From positions 26,351,700 through 26,415,699 of the forward strand of contig CAXIPT010000001.1 of NCBI GenBank assembly GCA_964030475.1: DNA of 64,000 nt, read 5' to 3'. This stretch comes from Tethya wilhelma (Eukaryota > Porifera > Demospongiae > Tethyida > Tethyidae). The notes below the pieces were generated by a model that was not told where the DNA came from, searched no databases, and was given only the letters and a program-made list of their open reading frames with translations. This document shows positions 12,505 through 23,716 of this stretch, piece after piece. Position 1 is the first letter of the stretch. Each line of letters opens with the position of its first letter. Position numbers and translations under genes: made by a program.

Positions 12505-13343
12505 NNNNNNNNNNNNNNNNNNNNNNNNNNNNNNNNNNNNNNNNNNNNNNNNNNNNNNNNNNNNNNNNNNNNNNNNNNNNNNNNNNNNNNNNNNNNNNNN
12601 NNNNNNNNNNNNNNNNNNNNNNNNNNNNNNNNNNNNNNNNNNNNNNNNNNNNNNNNNNNNNNNNNNNNNNNNNNNNNNNNNNNNNNNNNNNNNNNNNNNN
12701 NNNNNNNNNNNNNNNNNNNNNNNNNNNNNNNNNNNNNNNNNNNNNNNNNNNNNNNNNNNNNNNNNNNNNNNNNNNNNNNNNNNNNNNNNNNNNNNNNNNN
12801 NNNNNNNNNNNNNNNNNNNNNNNNNNNNNNNNNNNNNNNNNNNNNNNNNNNNNNNNNNNNNNNNNNNNNNNNNNNNNNNNNNNNNNNNNNNNNNNNNNNN
12901 NNNNNNNNNNNNNNNNNNNNNNNNNNNNNNNNNNNNNNNNNNNNNNNNNNNNNNNNNNNNNNNNNNNNNNNNNNNNNNNNNNNNNNNNNNNNNNNNNNNN
13001 NNNNNNNNNNNNNNNNNNNNNNNNNNNNNNNNNNNNNNNNNNNNNNNNNNNNNNNNNNNNNNNNNNNNNNNNNNNNNNNNNNNNNNNNNNNNNNNNNNNN
13101 NNNNNNNNNNNNNNNNNNNNNNNNNNNNNNNNNNNNNNNNNNNNNNNNNNNNNNNNNNNNNNNNNNNNNNNNNNNNNNNNNNNNNNNNNNNNNNNNNNNN
13201 NNNNNNNNNNNNNNNNNNNNNNNNNNNNNNNNNNNNNNNNNNNNNNNNNNNNNNNNNNNNNNNNNNNNNNNNNNNNNNNNNNNNNNNNNNNNNNNNNNNN
13301 NNNNNNNNNNNNNNNNNNNNNNNNNNNNNNNNNNNNNNNNNNN
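12445..13343. other. (CT)n microsatellite running into an 839-base assembly gap
   Basis: CT repeat at 12445-12504 followed by N from 12505 to 13343. Sequence resumes inside a type B foldback element, so its 5' part is probably hidden in the gap. Long reading frames drawn across this gap are artefacts. Confidence 0.97.
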
Positions 13344-14058
13344 ACAGCACAAAGTAAGTTCTTTTCATGGGTACTACATTCCTTGACACTCGCTTTCATC
13401 ATAAATAGGCCTAAACAAAAACTAGAAAGCTTTAAAACTTAGTGCCGGTATAAATTCATGTACTACAATGCAGCCATCTTTGTAGGTAGAATTCAAAGGT
13501 CATCTATCCACGTGGCATTACTATGCGCATGCGCATTAGCCTCTTCCAGCACAATGTAGTGCATGTATAGCTGCTACTCAAGCTTTTTGTACGGACTAAC
13601 CAGTCTCTAATAGTCTCCACACTGTAGTGTTGAAAAAAGTGAATGAACAAGTAGTAAAAATTTCAAAAAAATAAGCAGTGTAGGAATGGGCAGTGCATTA
13701 AAAAGTATTGGAACAAGGCAGGGTCTCAATTTCGGCACATGACTACTTCATTTTTATGCCCAACTCTTGGCCGGCAGTCTAGTTTATATACCTGTCTCTT
13801 ATAGTTTACTCTATTGCTTTAGTAGCCAAGTGATTAGCTACAGTACTGAGAAATTTGAACCAATACAATGAATAAGCTACAGTACTATTGTACAGATCAT
13901 CGCAACACAACACTGAAAATCCATATGATATGAAGGATCAAGAATAAAATTGAAGTAGTCATGTGCCGAAATTGAGACCCTGCCTTGTTCCAATACTTTT
14001 TAATGCACTGCCCATTCCTACACTGCTTATTTTTTTGAAATTTTTACTACTTGTTTTA
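13344..14058 (+). repeat. foldback element type B, 3' part
   Basis: Starts inside type B sequence (ACAGCACAAAGTAAGTTCTT) and contains the inner foldback. The arms run from GTGTAGGAATGGGCAGTGCA (about 13679) to the complementary TGCACTGCCCATTCCTACAC (about 14023), with a loop of unrelated sequence. Type B arms carry AAAAAGTATTGGAACAAGGC where type A has AAAAAGCAATGAAACAAGGC. Confidence 0.8.
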
Positions 14059-14141
14059 AATTAAGGTTGACAAGTTTTGGTATGCATGGCAGTTAAAATT
14101 ATAGGAATTTTGCTCTAATCGCTTACCACACTAATTATTAC

Positions 14142-15085
14142 AAGTAGTAAAAATTTTATAAAAATGAGAAGTGTAGGAATGGGCAGTGCTGTAAAAAGCA
14201 AGAAAACAAGACAAGTCTCTGAATTTCGGCACATGACTACTTCATTTTCATGACTCAAGCATAGTACGTGAAATGTCGGCCATTTGGCTCAATGGACATG
14301 AGTTAATGCAAGCAATCACTTGACTAATTTGGATGAAAGGACAAGCATGTAGAATGTAGATATACAGTAACGTTTGAGAGTTGGGCACAAAAAATGAAGT
14401 AGTCATGTGCCGAAATTCAGAGACTTGTCTTGTTTTCTTGCTTTTTACAGCACTGCCCATTCCTACACTTCTCATTTTTATAAAATTTTTTCTACTTGTT
14501 CATTCACTTTTTTAAACACCAAGGTGATCAATTGCATGGAGATAACTACACAACAGAGACTCTACATAAAGCAGAAGTGTACATTTGATGCGCATGCGCA
14601 TTATAGGCATGAAAAACACGTGGTCTATTGACGACCTTTACCTACATAAAAATGGCTAAATAAAAAGTACAGTATTTTATATCACTGAGAGTTTCAAAGC
14701 TGCCTAGATTTTGTTTGCTGCCTTTTCGCCAGCAAACGAGTAGAAAAGGACGTACTACAGATGAATTGAAGTCTTACTATATGGTCAAAGTTGTCTCAAT
14801 GTCTTTTGTTTGTCTGGAAATCGCGTTCAAGTAAGTCAGTTAGGAAGGAAGATGAACAAAATTGCACTGTTGTGGCTTCTCGCCAGCGCTCTCTCCAGAG
14901 TGCTCTGGAAACTTTCTGCCAGTTTTCTTTGTTAATACAGTAAGTAAACTGTCTGTGGGAGGCTATTGAATGCAGTTGAAGGCTTAGCTTTCTTTCCTTG
15001 AAAGTTTATAAGCATGTACATTTTGTATTGTGTCTATGGGACAGTCGGCCCATTCCTACTATACGTACTACCGTACGTATGATAT
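14142..15085 (-). repeat. foldback element type A, inverted copy
   Basis: Reverse-complement relative of the element at 11276-12255. The inner foldback spans about 14173-14468 (GTGTAGGAATGGGCAGTGCT to its complement). The outer end is at 15030-15085 (CGGCCCATTCCTACTATACG then TACTACCGTACGTATGAT). Together with the forward copy it makes a large interrupted palindrome around the assembly gap. Confidence 0.8.
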
Positions 15086-15127
15086 GGCCGTTTTAATTTC
15101 AAATTGATGACTAGTTATTGATCATGA

Positions 15128-16172
15128 TTACATGTAGTATACGTATAGTAGGAATGGGCCGACTGTCCCATAGACACAATACAAAACAGTGTTGGTCACT
15201 ATAAAAATCTAGCCAAACAAAATTAAACCTTCAAAGTTGCTCAGAGGCTCCCACTGACAGAATACCAACTGCATGCATGCAAGGTCTAAAGCTCACAAAA
15301 ACTTTCCTCAGCATTCGTAGAGAGCACTAGTGGGAAGCCACAATAATGCCATTTTTGTTCTGCTAACGTACGTACGTATGTACTTACTTACTTACTTCCT
15401 ATAACTGACTTACTTGAAAAGGATTTCCAGAGAACCAGAATGTGTTGGTCCAACTTTGACAGCACAAAGTAAGTTCTTTTCATGGGTACTACATTCCTTG
15501 ATACTCGTTTCAATCTCAAAATTAATAGGCCTAAACAAAAACTAGAAAGCCTTGAAACTTAGTGTATAAATTCATGTACTACAATGCAGCCATCTTTGTA
15601 GGTAGAGTTCAAAGGTCATTAATTGTCTCTCCACGTGGCATTATTATGTGTATGCGCATTAGCTTCCTTCAGCAGAATTAAGTGTGACATTGTTCTAGCT
15701 GCTACTCAAGCTTTTTATAGGGACTAACCAGTCTCTGATAGTCTCCACACTGTAGTGTTGAAAAAAAAATGAATGAACAAGTAGTCAAAAAAATATGTAG
15801 TGTAGGAATGGGCAGTGCGGTAAAAAGTATTGGAACAAGGCATGTCTCAATTTCAGCACATGCATGACTACTTCATTTTTTATACCCAAATTTTGCCCAG
15901 CAGTCCAGTTTAAGTTACCTATAGCTATCTGTTATAGTTTACTCCACTGCTTAGCCAACTGATTAGTAGGAATTTGAACCTATGAAATAAGCTATGGTAT
16001 ACTATTGTACAGATCATTGAATTTACGACACTGAGGATCCATATAAAGGATCAAGAAAAAAAAATGAAGTAGTCATGTGCCAAGAGTGAGACATGCCTTG
16101 TTCCAATACTTTTTATCACACTGCCCATTCCTACACTACATATTTTTTTGAAATTTTTACTATATACTTGTG
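15128..16172 (+). repeat. foldback element type B, full-length copy
   Basis: The clearest complete type B copy, about 1045 bp. It starts GTATACGTATAGTAGGAATG then GGCCGACTG, passes through the type B interior, and ends with the inner foldback (GTGTAGGAATGGGCAGTGCG at about 15800 to its complement near 16137) and an AT-rich tail. Its 3' part is included in the 1.74-kb tandem duplication. Confidence 0.82.
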
Positions 16173-17267
16173 GATGTAGGATCAATGCATGCATGCAGCA
16201 AGTTTATAATTATGATAATTGTAATTCTTAAAATTTAATGTTGATTCCCTTACTGAATAGTTTCAGACACTTGCATGATTAATTGTATATATAATCATGA
16301 CTCACAATCTTCCAATTGTTCTGCAATAGTGGCAGCACCAAATGTATCGGAACAACCAGCAATAGAGTCTGTACAAGTACCATTGCAAAAGTCCTCAAAA
16401 CCAGTTGATTCGATGGTAGTGCCTGCTTCAGCTGCTAAGGAAAATGCTGATGCAAATGATTCCTGGCATAATAGATTATAAAATATAATATATATTTAAT
16501 GCGTGCACATCTATGCATTGTCAAAATTAATGAAGAAGCCAATTTAATTAAGGCATATGTGTGAAATTTAAGTGTGCATGCATCAAGCATATCACTAGCT
16601 GTTAAAAACCGGGTGTAGAGCATGCATATATGTGCCCAAGTCAAGTGGTATAATATATGCACATAATATTATAATTATATTAGCATATTATAATTATATC
16701 TAGGCAGCTTTGAAACTCTCGATATAAAATACTTTACTCTTATTTAGCCATTTTGATCTAGGTAAAGGTCGTCAATGGACCACGCGGGTTGCATGCAATC
16801 AAATGTAGACTTCTACTTTTTGTAGAGACTGACTAGTCTCTGCTGTGTGATTGTCTCCATGCAATTAAGCACATTAGTGTTTAAAAAAAGTGAATGAATA
16901 AGTAGTAAAAAAAATGAGAAGTGTAGGAATGGGCAGTGTGGTAAAAGCAAGGAAACAAGACAAGTCTCTGAATTTCAGCACATGACTACTTCATTTTTTT
17001 GTGCCCAACTCTCAAATGTTACTGTGCACCTTTCATTCTACATTCTTTGTATTTCATCCAAATTAGTCAAGCGATTGCTTGCATTGACTCATGAGCCAAC
17101 GACCGACATTAATAACTTGACCCATGAAAATAAAATAGTCATGCATGTGACGAAATTCAGAGACTTGTCTTGTTTCCTTGCTTTTTACTGTACTGCCCAT
17201 TCCTACACTTCTTTTTTTATAAAATTTTTACTACTTGTAGCTGCCATGCAAGTTCTATAGATATAAT
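15524..17267. repeat. tandem duplication, unit 1 (1.74 kb)
   Basis: Sequence from about 15524 to 17267 recurs almost unchanged at 17377-19120 (offset 1853). The unit holds the 3' part of a type B element, an exon of a small secreted gene on the minus strand (16295-16462), and part of a type A element (about 16698-17238). About 110 bp of another foldback-arm fragment separates the units. Confidence 0.88.
16295..16462 (-). pseudogene. duplicated exon of the small secreted gene (copy without its first exon)
   Basis: Identical at protein level to the exon at 18148-18315, with the same acceptor (TATTATGCCAG). It reads ESFASAFSLAAEAGTTIEST through FCNGTCTDSIAGCSDTF to a stop. It lacks its own signal-peptide exon because that exon lies outside the duplicated unit. 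It could be an alternative terminal exon of the gene starting at 19301, or a dead copy. Confidence 0.55.
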
Positions 17268-17376
17268 GATAATAATTACAAGTAGTAAAAATTTCAAAAA
17301 AATAAGCAGTGTAGGAATGGGCAGTGCTATAAAAAGCGTTGGAACAAGGAATGGTCTCAATTTCGGCACATGACTA

Positions 17377-19120
17377 AATAGGCCTAAACAAAAACTAGAA
17401 AGCTTTGAAACTTAGTGTATAAATTCATGTACTACAATGCAGCCATCTTTGTAGGTAGAGTTCAAAGGTCATTAATTGTCTCTCCACTTGGCATTATTAT
17501 GTGTATGCGCATTAGCTTCCTTCAGCGGAATTAAGTGTGACATTGTTCTAGCTGCTACTCAAGCTTTTTATAGGGACTAACCAGTCTCTGATAGTCTCCA
17601 CACTGTAGTGTTGAAAAAAAAATGAATGAACAAGTAGTCAAAAAAATATGTAGTGTAGGAATGGGCAGTGCGGTAAAAAGTATTGGAACAAGGCATGTCT
17701 CAATTTCAGCACATGCATGACTACTTCATTTTTTATACCCAAATTTTGCCCAGCAGTCCAGTTTAAGTTACCTATAGCTATCTGTTATAGTTTACTCCAC
17801 TGCTTAGCCAACTGATTAGTAGGAATTTGAACCTATGAAATAAGCTATGGTATACTATTGTACAGATCATTGAATTTACGACACTGAGGATCCATATAAA
17901 GGATCAAGAAAAAAAAATGAAGTAGTCATGTGCCAAGAGTGAGACATGCCTTGTTCCAATACTTTTTATCACACTGCCCATTCCTACACTACATATTTTT
18001 TTGAAATTTTTACTATATACTTGTGGATGTAGGATCAATGCATGCATGCAGCAAGTTTATAATTATGATAATTGTAATTCTTAAAATTTAATGTTGATTC
18101 CCTTACTGAATAGTTTCAGACACTTGCATGATTAATTGTATATATAATCATGACTCACAATCTTCCAATTGTTCTGCAATAGTGGCAGCACCAAATGTAT
18201 CGGAACAACCAGCAATAGAGTCTGTACAAGTACCATTGCAAAAGTCCTCAAAACCAGTTGATTCGATGGTAGTGCCTGCTTCAGCTGCTAAGGAAAATGC
18301 TGATGCAAATGATTCCTGGCATAATAGATTATAAAATATAATATATATTTAATGCGTGCACATCTATGCATTGTCAAAATTAATGAAGAAGCCAATTTAA
18401 TTAAGGCATATGTGTGAAATTTAAGTGTGCATGCATCAAGCATATCACTAGCTGTTAAAAACCGGGTGTAGAGCATGCATATATGTGCCCAAGTCAAGTG
18501 GTATAATATATGCACATAATATTATAATTATATTAGCATATTATAATTATATCTAGGCAGCTTTGAAACTCTCGATATAAAATACTTTACTCTTATTTAG
18601 CCATTTTGATCTAGGTAAAGGTCGTCAATGGACCACGCGGGTTGCATGCAATCAAATGTAGACTTCTACTTTTTGTAGAGACTGACTAGTCTCTGCTGTG
18701 TGATTGTCTCCATGCAATTAAGCACATTAGTGTTTAAAAAAAGTGAATGAATAAGTAGTAAAAAAAATGAGAAGTGTAGGAATGGGCAGTGTGGTAAAAG
18801 CAAGGAAACAAGACAAGTCTCTGAATTTCAGCACATGACTACTTCATTTTTTTGTGCCCAACTCTCAAATGTTACTGTGCACCTTTCATTCTACATTCTT
18901 TGTATTTCATCCAAATTAGTCAAGTGATTGCTTGCATTGACTCATGAGCCAACGACCGACATTAATAACTTGACCCATGAAAATAAAATAGTCATGCATG
19001 TGACGAAATTCAGAGACTTGTCTTGTTTCCTTGCTTTTTACTGTACTGCCCATTCCTACACTTCTTTTTTTATAAAATTTTTACTACTTGTAGCTGCCAT
19101 GCAAGTTCTATAGATATAAT
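17377..19120. repeat. tandem duplication, unit 2 (1.74 kb)
   Basis: Second copy of the 15524-17267 unit with very few differences (for example CTTGGCATT for CGTGGCATT near 17487). It contains the functional-position exon of the secreted gene at 18148-18315. The right edge is at ATAATGATAATAATTA, after which the copies diverge. Confidence 0.88.
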
Positions 19121-19301
19121 GATAATAATTATTACTATTGCGTTTAATTATACCTATATCTGTATAGCTATAATATTATTTCATGATACTTACTGTTGCA
19201 GATGCAAGATCCAGTGTACAGTCAGCAATTATGATTAGACAACTCTGTGCAGAGACCCCAGCTATCAGACTTAGTGAAATGGCAAAAATCAGAGACTTCA
19301 T
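18148..19301 (-). CDS. small secreted Cys-rich protein (2 exons)
   Basis: Exon 1 (19194-19301) encodes a clear signal peptide, MKSLIFAISLSLIAGVSA, then QSCLIIIADCTLDLASAT, and ends at a GTAAGT donor in phase 0. Exon 2 (18148-18315) has acceptor TATTATGCCAG and reads ESFASAFSLAAEAG, then FEDFCNGTCTDSIAGCSDTF, then IAEQLEDCES and a stop, giving a mature product of about 70 residues with six or seven cysteines. A GTGAGT donor inside the last codons leaves open splicing to a further exon such as the hydrophobic tail seen at 5302. The 0.9-kb intron is filled with duplicated foldback elements. The Cys spacing resembles the gene at 5302-5802. Function unknown; secretion is the only supported inference. 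Confidence 0.6.
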
Positions 19302-19744
19302 CTTCAAATTGTCTTATCACACTTTTTTGTTCAAAACTGCCCTGGCTATTCAGTTAGTATAGAGAAAGCTATTAGGCTTACTTTTCCTGCAAGAAAACTG
19401 CTAGATTATAGTCAACATGTTGGGACACGCCCTAGTATATAGGGTGGGACGTGCTCATGTATACGTAGTGCATGCATTAAGCAATCTGATTGGTCATGCA
19501 TATACAGTTGTTTCAAACCATTAATGCAAGCACAGTATACTAATACATGCATGCATATTAAAATTTTTCTGTGAGAGCAGATAAAAGGTTTGTGTATACA
19601 AGTGTAGCAAAATTTCAAAAAAATAAGCAGTCATGAGTGAAAGCATTCGATAATTATTTGGATTAAATTTTTGAGTATAATATAACTGCATGAATTCAAC
19701 GTAATGTAATATTATATTATGTTATTATTATCAAGTTTATGTAT
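19302..19744. other. upstream region of the secreted gene
   Basis: Holds the presumed promoter of the minus-strand secreted gene. A CTATATAC-type TATA candidate lies near 19435 on the minus strand. Otherwise AT-rich without exons. Confidence 0.35.
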
Positions 19745-20760
19745 CTATCATATACGTAGTACGGTAGTAGGAATGGGCCAACTGCATGTCCCATTAACAC
19801 AATACAAAATGTTGGTCACTATAAAATCTAGTCAACCATCAAAGTTGCTCAGAGGCTCTCAATGACATGTAGATTACCAACTGCATGCAAGGCCTAAAAC
19901 TCACAAAAACTTACTTATACTTACTTACGTACTTCCTAACTGACTATAGTCTCATGTGCCAGACCCCATGGTCTGGCACGCGAGACTACTAACTGACTTA
20001 CTTGAAAAGGATTTCCAGAGAACCAGAATGTGTTAAGCCAACTTTGACAGCACAAATTAAGTTCTTTTCATGGGTACTAAATTCCTTGATACTCATTTTG
20101 ATCATAAATATGCCTAAATAAAAACTAGATAACTTTGAAACTGACTTATTTAGTGTATAAATTCATGTACTATATTTAATGCAGCCATTTTTAAGGTAGA
20201 GTTCAAAGGTCATTACCTATCCACGTGGCATTATTATGCACATGCAGGTGAATTAGCTCTTCCATGCAGCATAATAAAGTGTATGACATTGTTGTAGCTG
20301 CTACTAAGGGTTTTTTTAGGGACTAACCAGTCTCTAATTGTCGCCACGCTGTATAATGTCAAAAAAAGTGAATGAACAAGTATATAGTAAAAATTTCAAA
20401 AAAATGAGTAGTGTAGGAATGGGCAGTGCAGTAAAAAGTATTGGAACAAGGTATGTCTCAATTTCAGCACATGAGTACTTCTTTTTTATACCCAGTTCTT
20501 GCTCGGTAGTCCAGTATCTGTCTGTTATAGTTTACTCCACTGCTTAGCTAACTGATTAGTAGGAATTTGAACCAATAAGCTATGATATACTATTGTACAG
20601 ATCATTGCATTTACAACACTGAGGATCCATAATTTTATGAGGGATCAAGAAAAAAATGAAGTAGTCATGTGCCAAAATTGAGATGTGCCTTGTTCCAATA
20701 CTTATTATCGCACTGCCCATTCCTACACTGCTCATTTTGTTGAGATTTTATTGCTTGTAA
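19745..20760 (+). repeat. foldback element type B with an inserted hairpin
   Basis: Type B copy of about 1 kb, from ACGTAGTACGGTAGTAGGAA to the inner foldback (about 20413-20728). Near 19948-19987 it is interrupted by a compact hairpin, AGTCTCATGTGCCAGACC / GGTCTGGCACGCGAGACT, which is absent from the other copies and looks like a small secondary insertion. Confidence 0.78.
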
Positions 20761-21612
20761 TAACTATAATAGCTACATGCATGCATGGTTGCATGCATGT
20801 AGCTATAATGATTTGCCATGGCAGATACATATAAAAGCAAGGACTTCAGTATTATGTTGTTGTTATTCCTTGAAGGCCTTGTTTACGAGGCTAGTAATAC
20901 TCAATGGTCCACTCATGGATAATTTTATCAACTACTACCCACACATATAAATTGCTCAGTATACCCACGCAGAATCTGCTGGGAGGCAAAACATGCAATA
21001 CTCAATAGTCTAAAATTACTTAACTATACAGTGAAACCTCTGAACAAAGGCCACTCTGAGGACAGTATTATTTGTCCTTTGTAGAGAGGTTGTCCTCTTC
21101 TCAGAGGTTCTGTGTGTATTGCTAGAATAGGGAATTGGAAACTATAAGAATATATCGTCCTTTTTTTTTTTTTATTGTGAGAGGTTTATAGTACAGTGTC
21201 CCTATCTCGGAGGGTCCACTATCGGAGCTATAGGTTAATTCTATGCTGCTCATAACAATGGACTTATTTATAGGTGCATGATTATAAAAATTATATGTTC
21301 TTTTCTAGTGCTTTAATTATTATAAAATTATAATAATAATATTATAAGTCTTATATTGAGTGAGTTCAGGACACAAAACTACAAATTTTGATTCCACATG
21401 ATGTATGCATCCTACACCCTATAGCTCTCTCAGGGTGACAAGGAGGAAGGTCTAGCTCGATAGGCTGTAGCCTCCCACTTATTGCTATTTTATTGCTCGA
21501 TATAGGCTGTAACCTCCCATCCACTTACTATTTTTACAGTCACTATTAATACTAACATGTTAAGTTTGTGTTATTGCTAGTGTATACTGGAATGATAATT
21601 AAGCTATAGTTG
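20761..21612. other. intergenic with interspersed repeat-like sequence
   Basis: Contains a stretch at about 21030-21235 (GTGAAACCTCTGAACAAAGG to CGGAGGGTCCACTATCGGAG) that looks like an interspersed element with weak inverted ends. No coding exon recognised. Confidence 0.4.
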
Positions 21613-22950
21613 TCAACAAGGAACATGGCATGCATGGTGAAATTCTGACGAGATGAGTCAGACATTATGATGAATTCTCATAATTGTAATATTATGTTCT
21701 CTAAGCCTCTTTTTTTCCTCAGCTCTTAATTGCAGTGTAATCTTGAAGTGGAGTGGATTGAGGAACATACAGCTAGATACCCTGGTGGAAAGACTATCAC
21801 TAGTAGTGATACAGCTATAGTCACGGAAATTGAAGTCACTGCTCATGCATGGACTGAATGTGCATGTGGGATAAGATGGCACCCATGGAGGTTCCTGGAC
21901 ACCTTTGTAGAGGCTGCTCATGCATGCAAGGCCATGTATACACTTCCCAAGGTTAGTGGATAGAATGCCATATTTTGTTGCATTATACGCCATAATTATA
22001 ATGTCAGGAAATTATGGATTTAATTTATTCACACAGATTCACTTTACTCATACTCATGCAACTCCTCCAAAACCATGTACTTTTCCCTGTATGATATCAC
22101 ACATTGTACATCCAAGTAAACAAATCCTGCTCAGTTCATTTCATTGCGCATGACTAACTGCATGTGATGGAATTCATGCACCTCCTTAGTTTTGTGGTTG
22201 AGTTGAGTCAGCTCAAAAGTGAAAAGGGCATACAATCACCTCACAGTGGCATGGTGGGACTTGGTCAGAGGAGGTACGACAGTCAGGTTGACTGCTGAGC
22301 TGGCACTAATCAAGCTATAGCAGTAATTAGCACAGTGTGCACATTGATTGGTATGATGTAATGTCATGCAGTGGCACTGTTTTCGGATGTCTGCTTCATG
22401 CAGCTAGCTCAGTTCTATAGAATCATTTTCTGATAACTTTCCTTGACTGTTGGGACCACAGCAGCCACATGTAAGGATCTATAGGAACGCATATTTTATT
22501 GACAATGCATCATAGTAATTAACGTTCGTTAATTAGTACCAGCTCAGCAGTCAACCTGATTGTTGCACCTCCTCTGGTTTTAGGTGCTCTTAACATATAC
22601 CTAATGAGACAAAGAAGTATTATAAATTGGTGCATGTAAATTATTGTATGATGTATACAATAGCAATAGAGCACCTGTTAAAAATGTCTATAGTGAAGAC
22701 TTATATTATGGGATCACAAACACACAATATCATGCAGTATCTCTCATAATATATCTGTCAGTGTATGACATATGATGTATTCCCCTCCATAACTATACAC
22801 CTGTTAGGTTGATAATCGACAATCAGGATTATTACCATTGTGAGCCTTGCAGAATGGGAAGGCTTGTATATGGCGTACTGAGTACTAGTTCCACAACCAG
22901 AGTAAAGGGCTGTGGGCATAGATAGAGAGAGTAATTGAGCATCAGGGAGG

Positions 22951-22998
<48 letters not shown>

Positions 22999-23716
22999 TG
23001 CTTTACAGTGAGACTGAATGAAATGAGGACATGTGATATGATGTGGTGGTTGAATGTAAAAGTTTGACAGTTCACTGACAGACTGACACCAAAGGATGGA
23101 GCAGCTGGTTACACCAAAGGATGGAGCAGCAATGGATAATGTTGATCAACAGGTGAGGGAGTCTAAGAGCCCACATACTATTAGCCTATGCATGGCTTTC
23201 ATTATTCCAGTTTATAATTTTGATGACCTTTACCTTAAATACCTAGTACAATGAGAAGAAGGTGTAAAGATCTGATCAGTGATATGCCAAAACCTCAACT
23301 TATCAGAATGGTCATTGCAAGTTCCTTAAAGCTTAACCATGCAGTAAGAGAGTTATAAGTCAGTTTATTCAGGTTTTTTTTGCGAATACCATAATAATAA
23401 ATATTATTATTGTGGGAAGTTTTTGGGGGTTTAACTTTCAAGGTTTTTGTGGAACATGATCTATCTGCCAAAGTTTTTATCTGTGAAATTCTAGTAACGC
23501 ACATATGTATAGGCGTTGTACAGCTCTTCTGTGAATGTTAAAACGCAAAAATCTTTGACAAGAGATATCCGTGCACATGAAAGTTAGACACCACAAAACT
23601 TTTCCGCTATATGGTATGATTGTTGTCTACAGGCTACATCACTCTCATTGACTTATTGTCATTTTCTATAGCAGAAACAAGAAAGCTAATTGGCAAAGCA
23701 GAACAGCTCAGTAAGT
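21613..23716 (+). pseudogene. OPA1 pseudogene (unprocessed, 3' half)
   Basis: Decayed copies of OPA1 exons occur in the original order with intron remnants. They are exon 1 (TCAACAAGGAACATGG, about 21613), exon 2 with its acceptor (TTTCCTCAGCTCTTAATTGC to TTTGTAGAGGCTGCTCATGC, 21712-21925), exon 4 (22868-22950 and 23120-23165, including the following intron start GGTGAGGGAGTCTAAGAG), the end of exon 5 (23285-23352) and the end of exon 9 (GAAACAAGAAAGCTAATTGG to the donor, 23672-23716). Stops, frameshifts and deletions break every exon. Retained splice sites and intron sequence show a DNA-level duplication, not a retrocopy. An (ATT)n tract sits at 22954-22998. Confidence 0.85.
22954..22998. 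repeat. (ATT)n microsatellite
   Basis: Trinucleotide ATT repeat inside the OPA1 pseudogene. It is the only long trinucleotide tract in the window; the others are dinucleotide. Confidence 0.95.

Noticed and set aside
12271..13402. Long open frames of 300 or more codons on both strands
   Set aside because: They run across an 839-base N gap and a (CT)n tract; almost all residues are undetermined.
16982..17373. Open frames inside the foldback arms
   Set aside because: They lie within the repeated non-coding arms and recur with each repeat copy, without a coding signature.
11276..20760. Repeated palindromic units considered as a CRISPR-like array or satellite
   Set aside because: Units are about 1 kb, irregularly spaced, in both orientations, and in an intron-bearing animal genome. 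They fit foldback transposable elements.
21730..21963. Possible functional gene reading IEEHTARYPGGKTI
   Set aside because: It is the decayed second exon of the OPA1 copy; frameshifts and missing exons make a functional product implausible.
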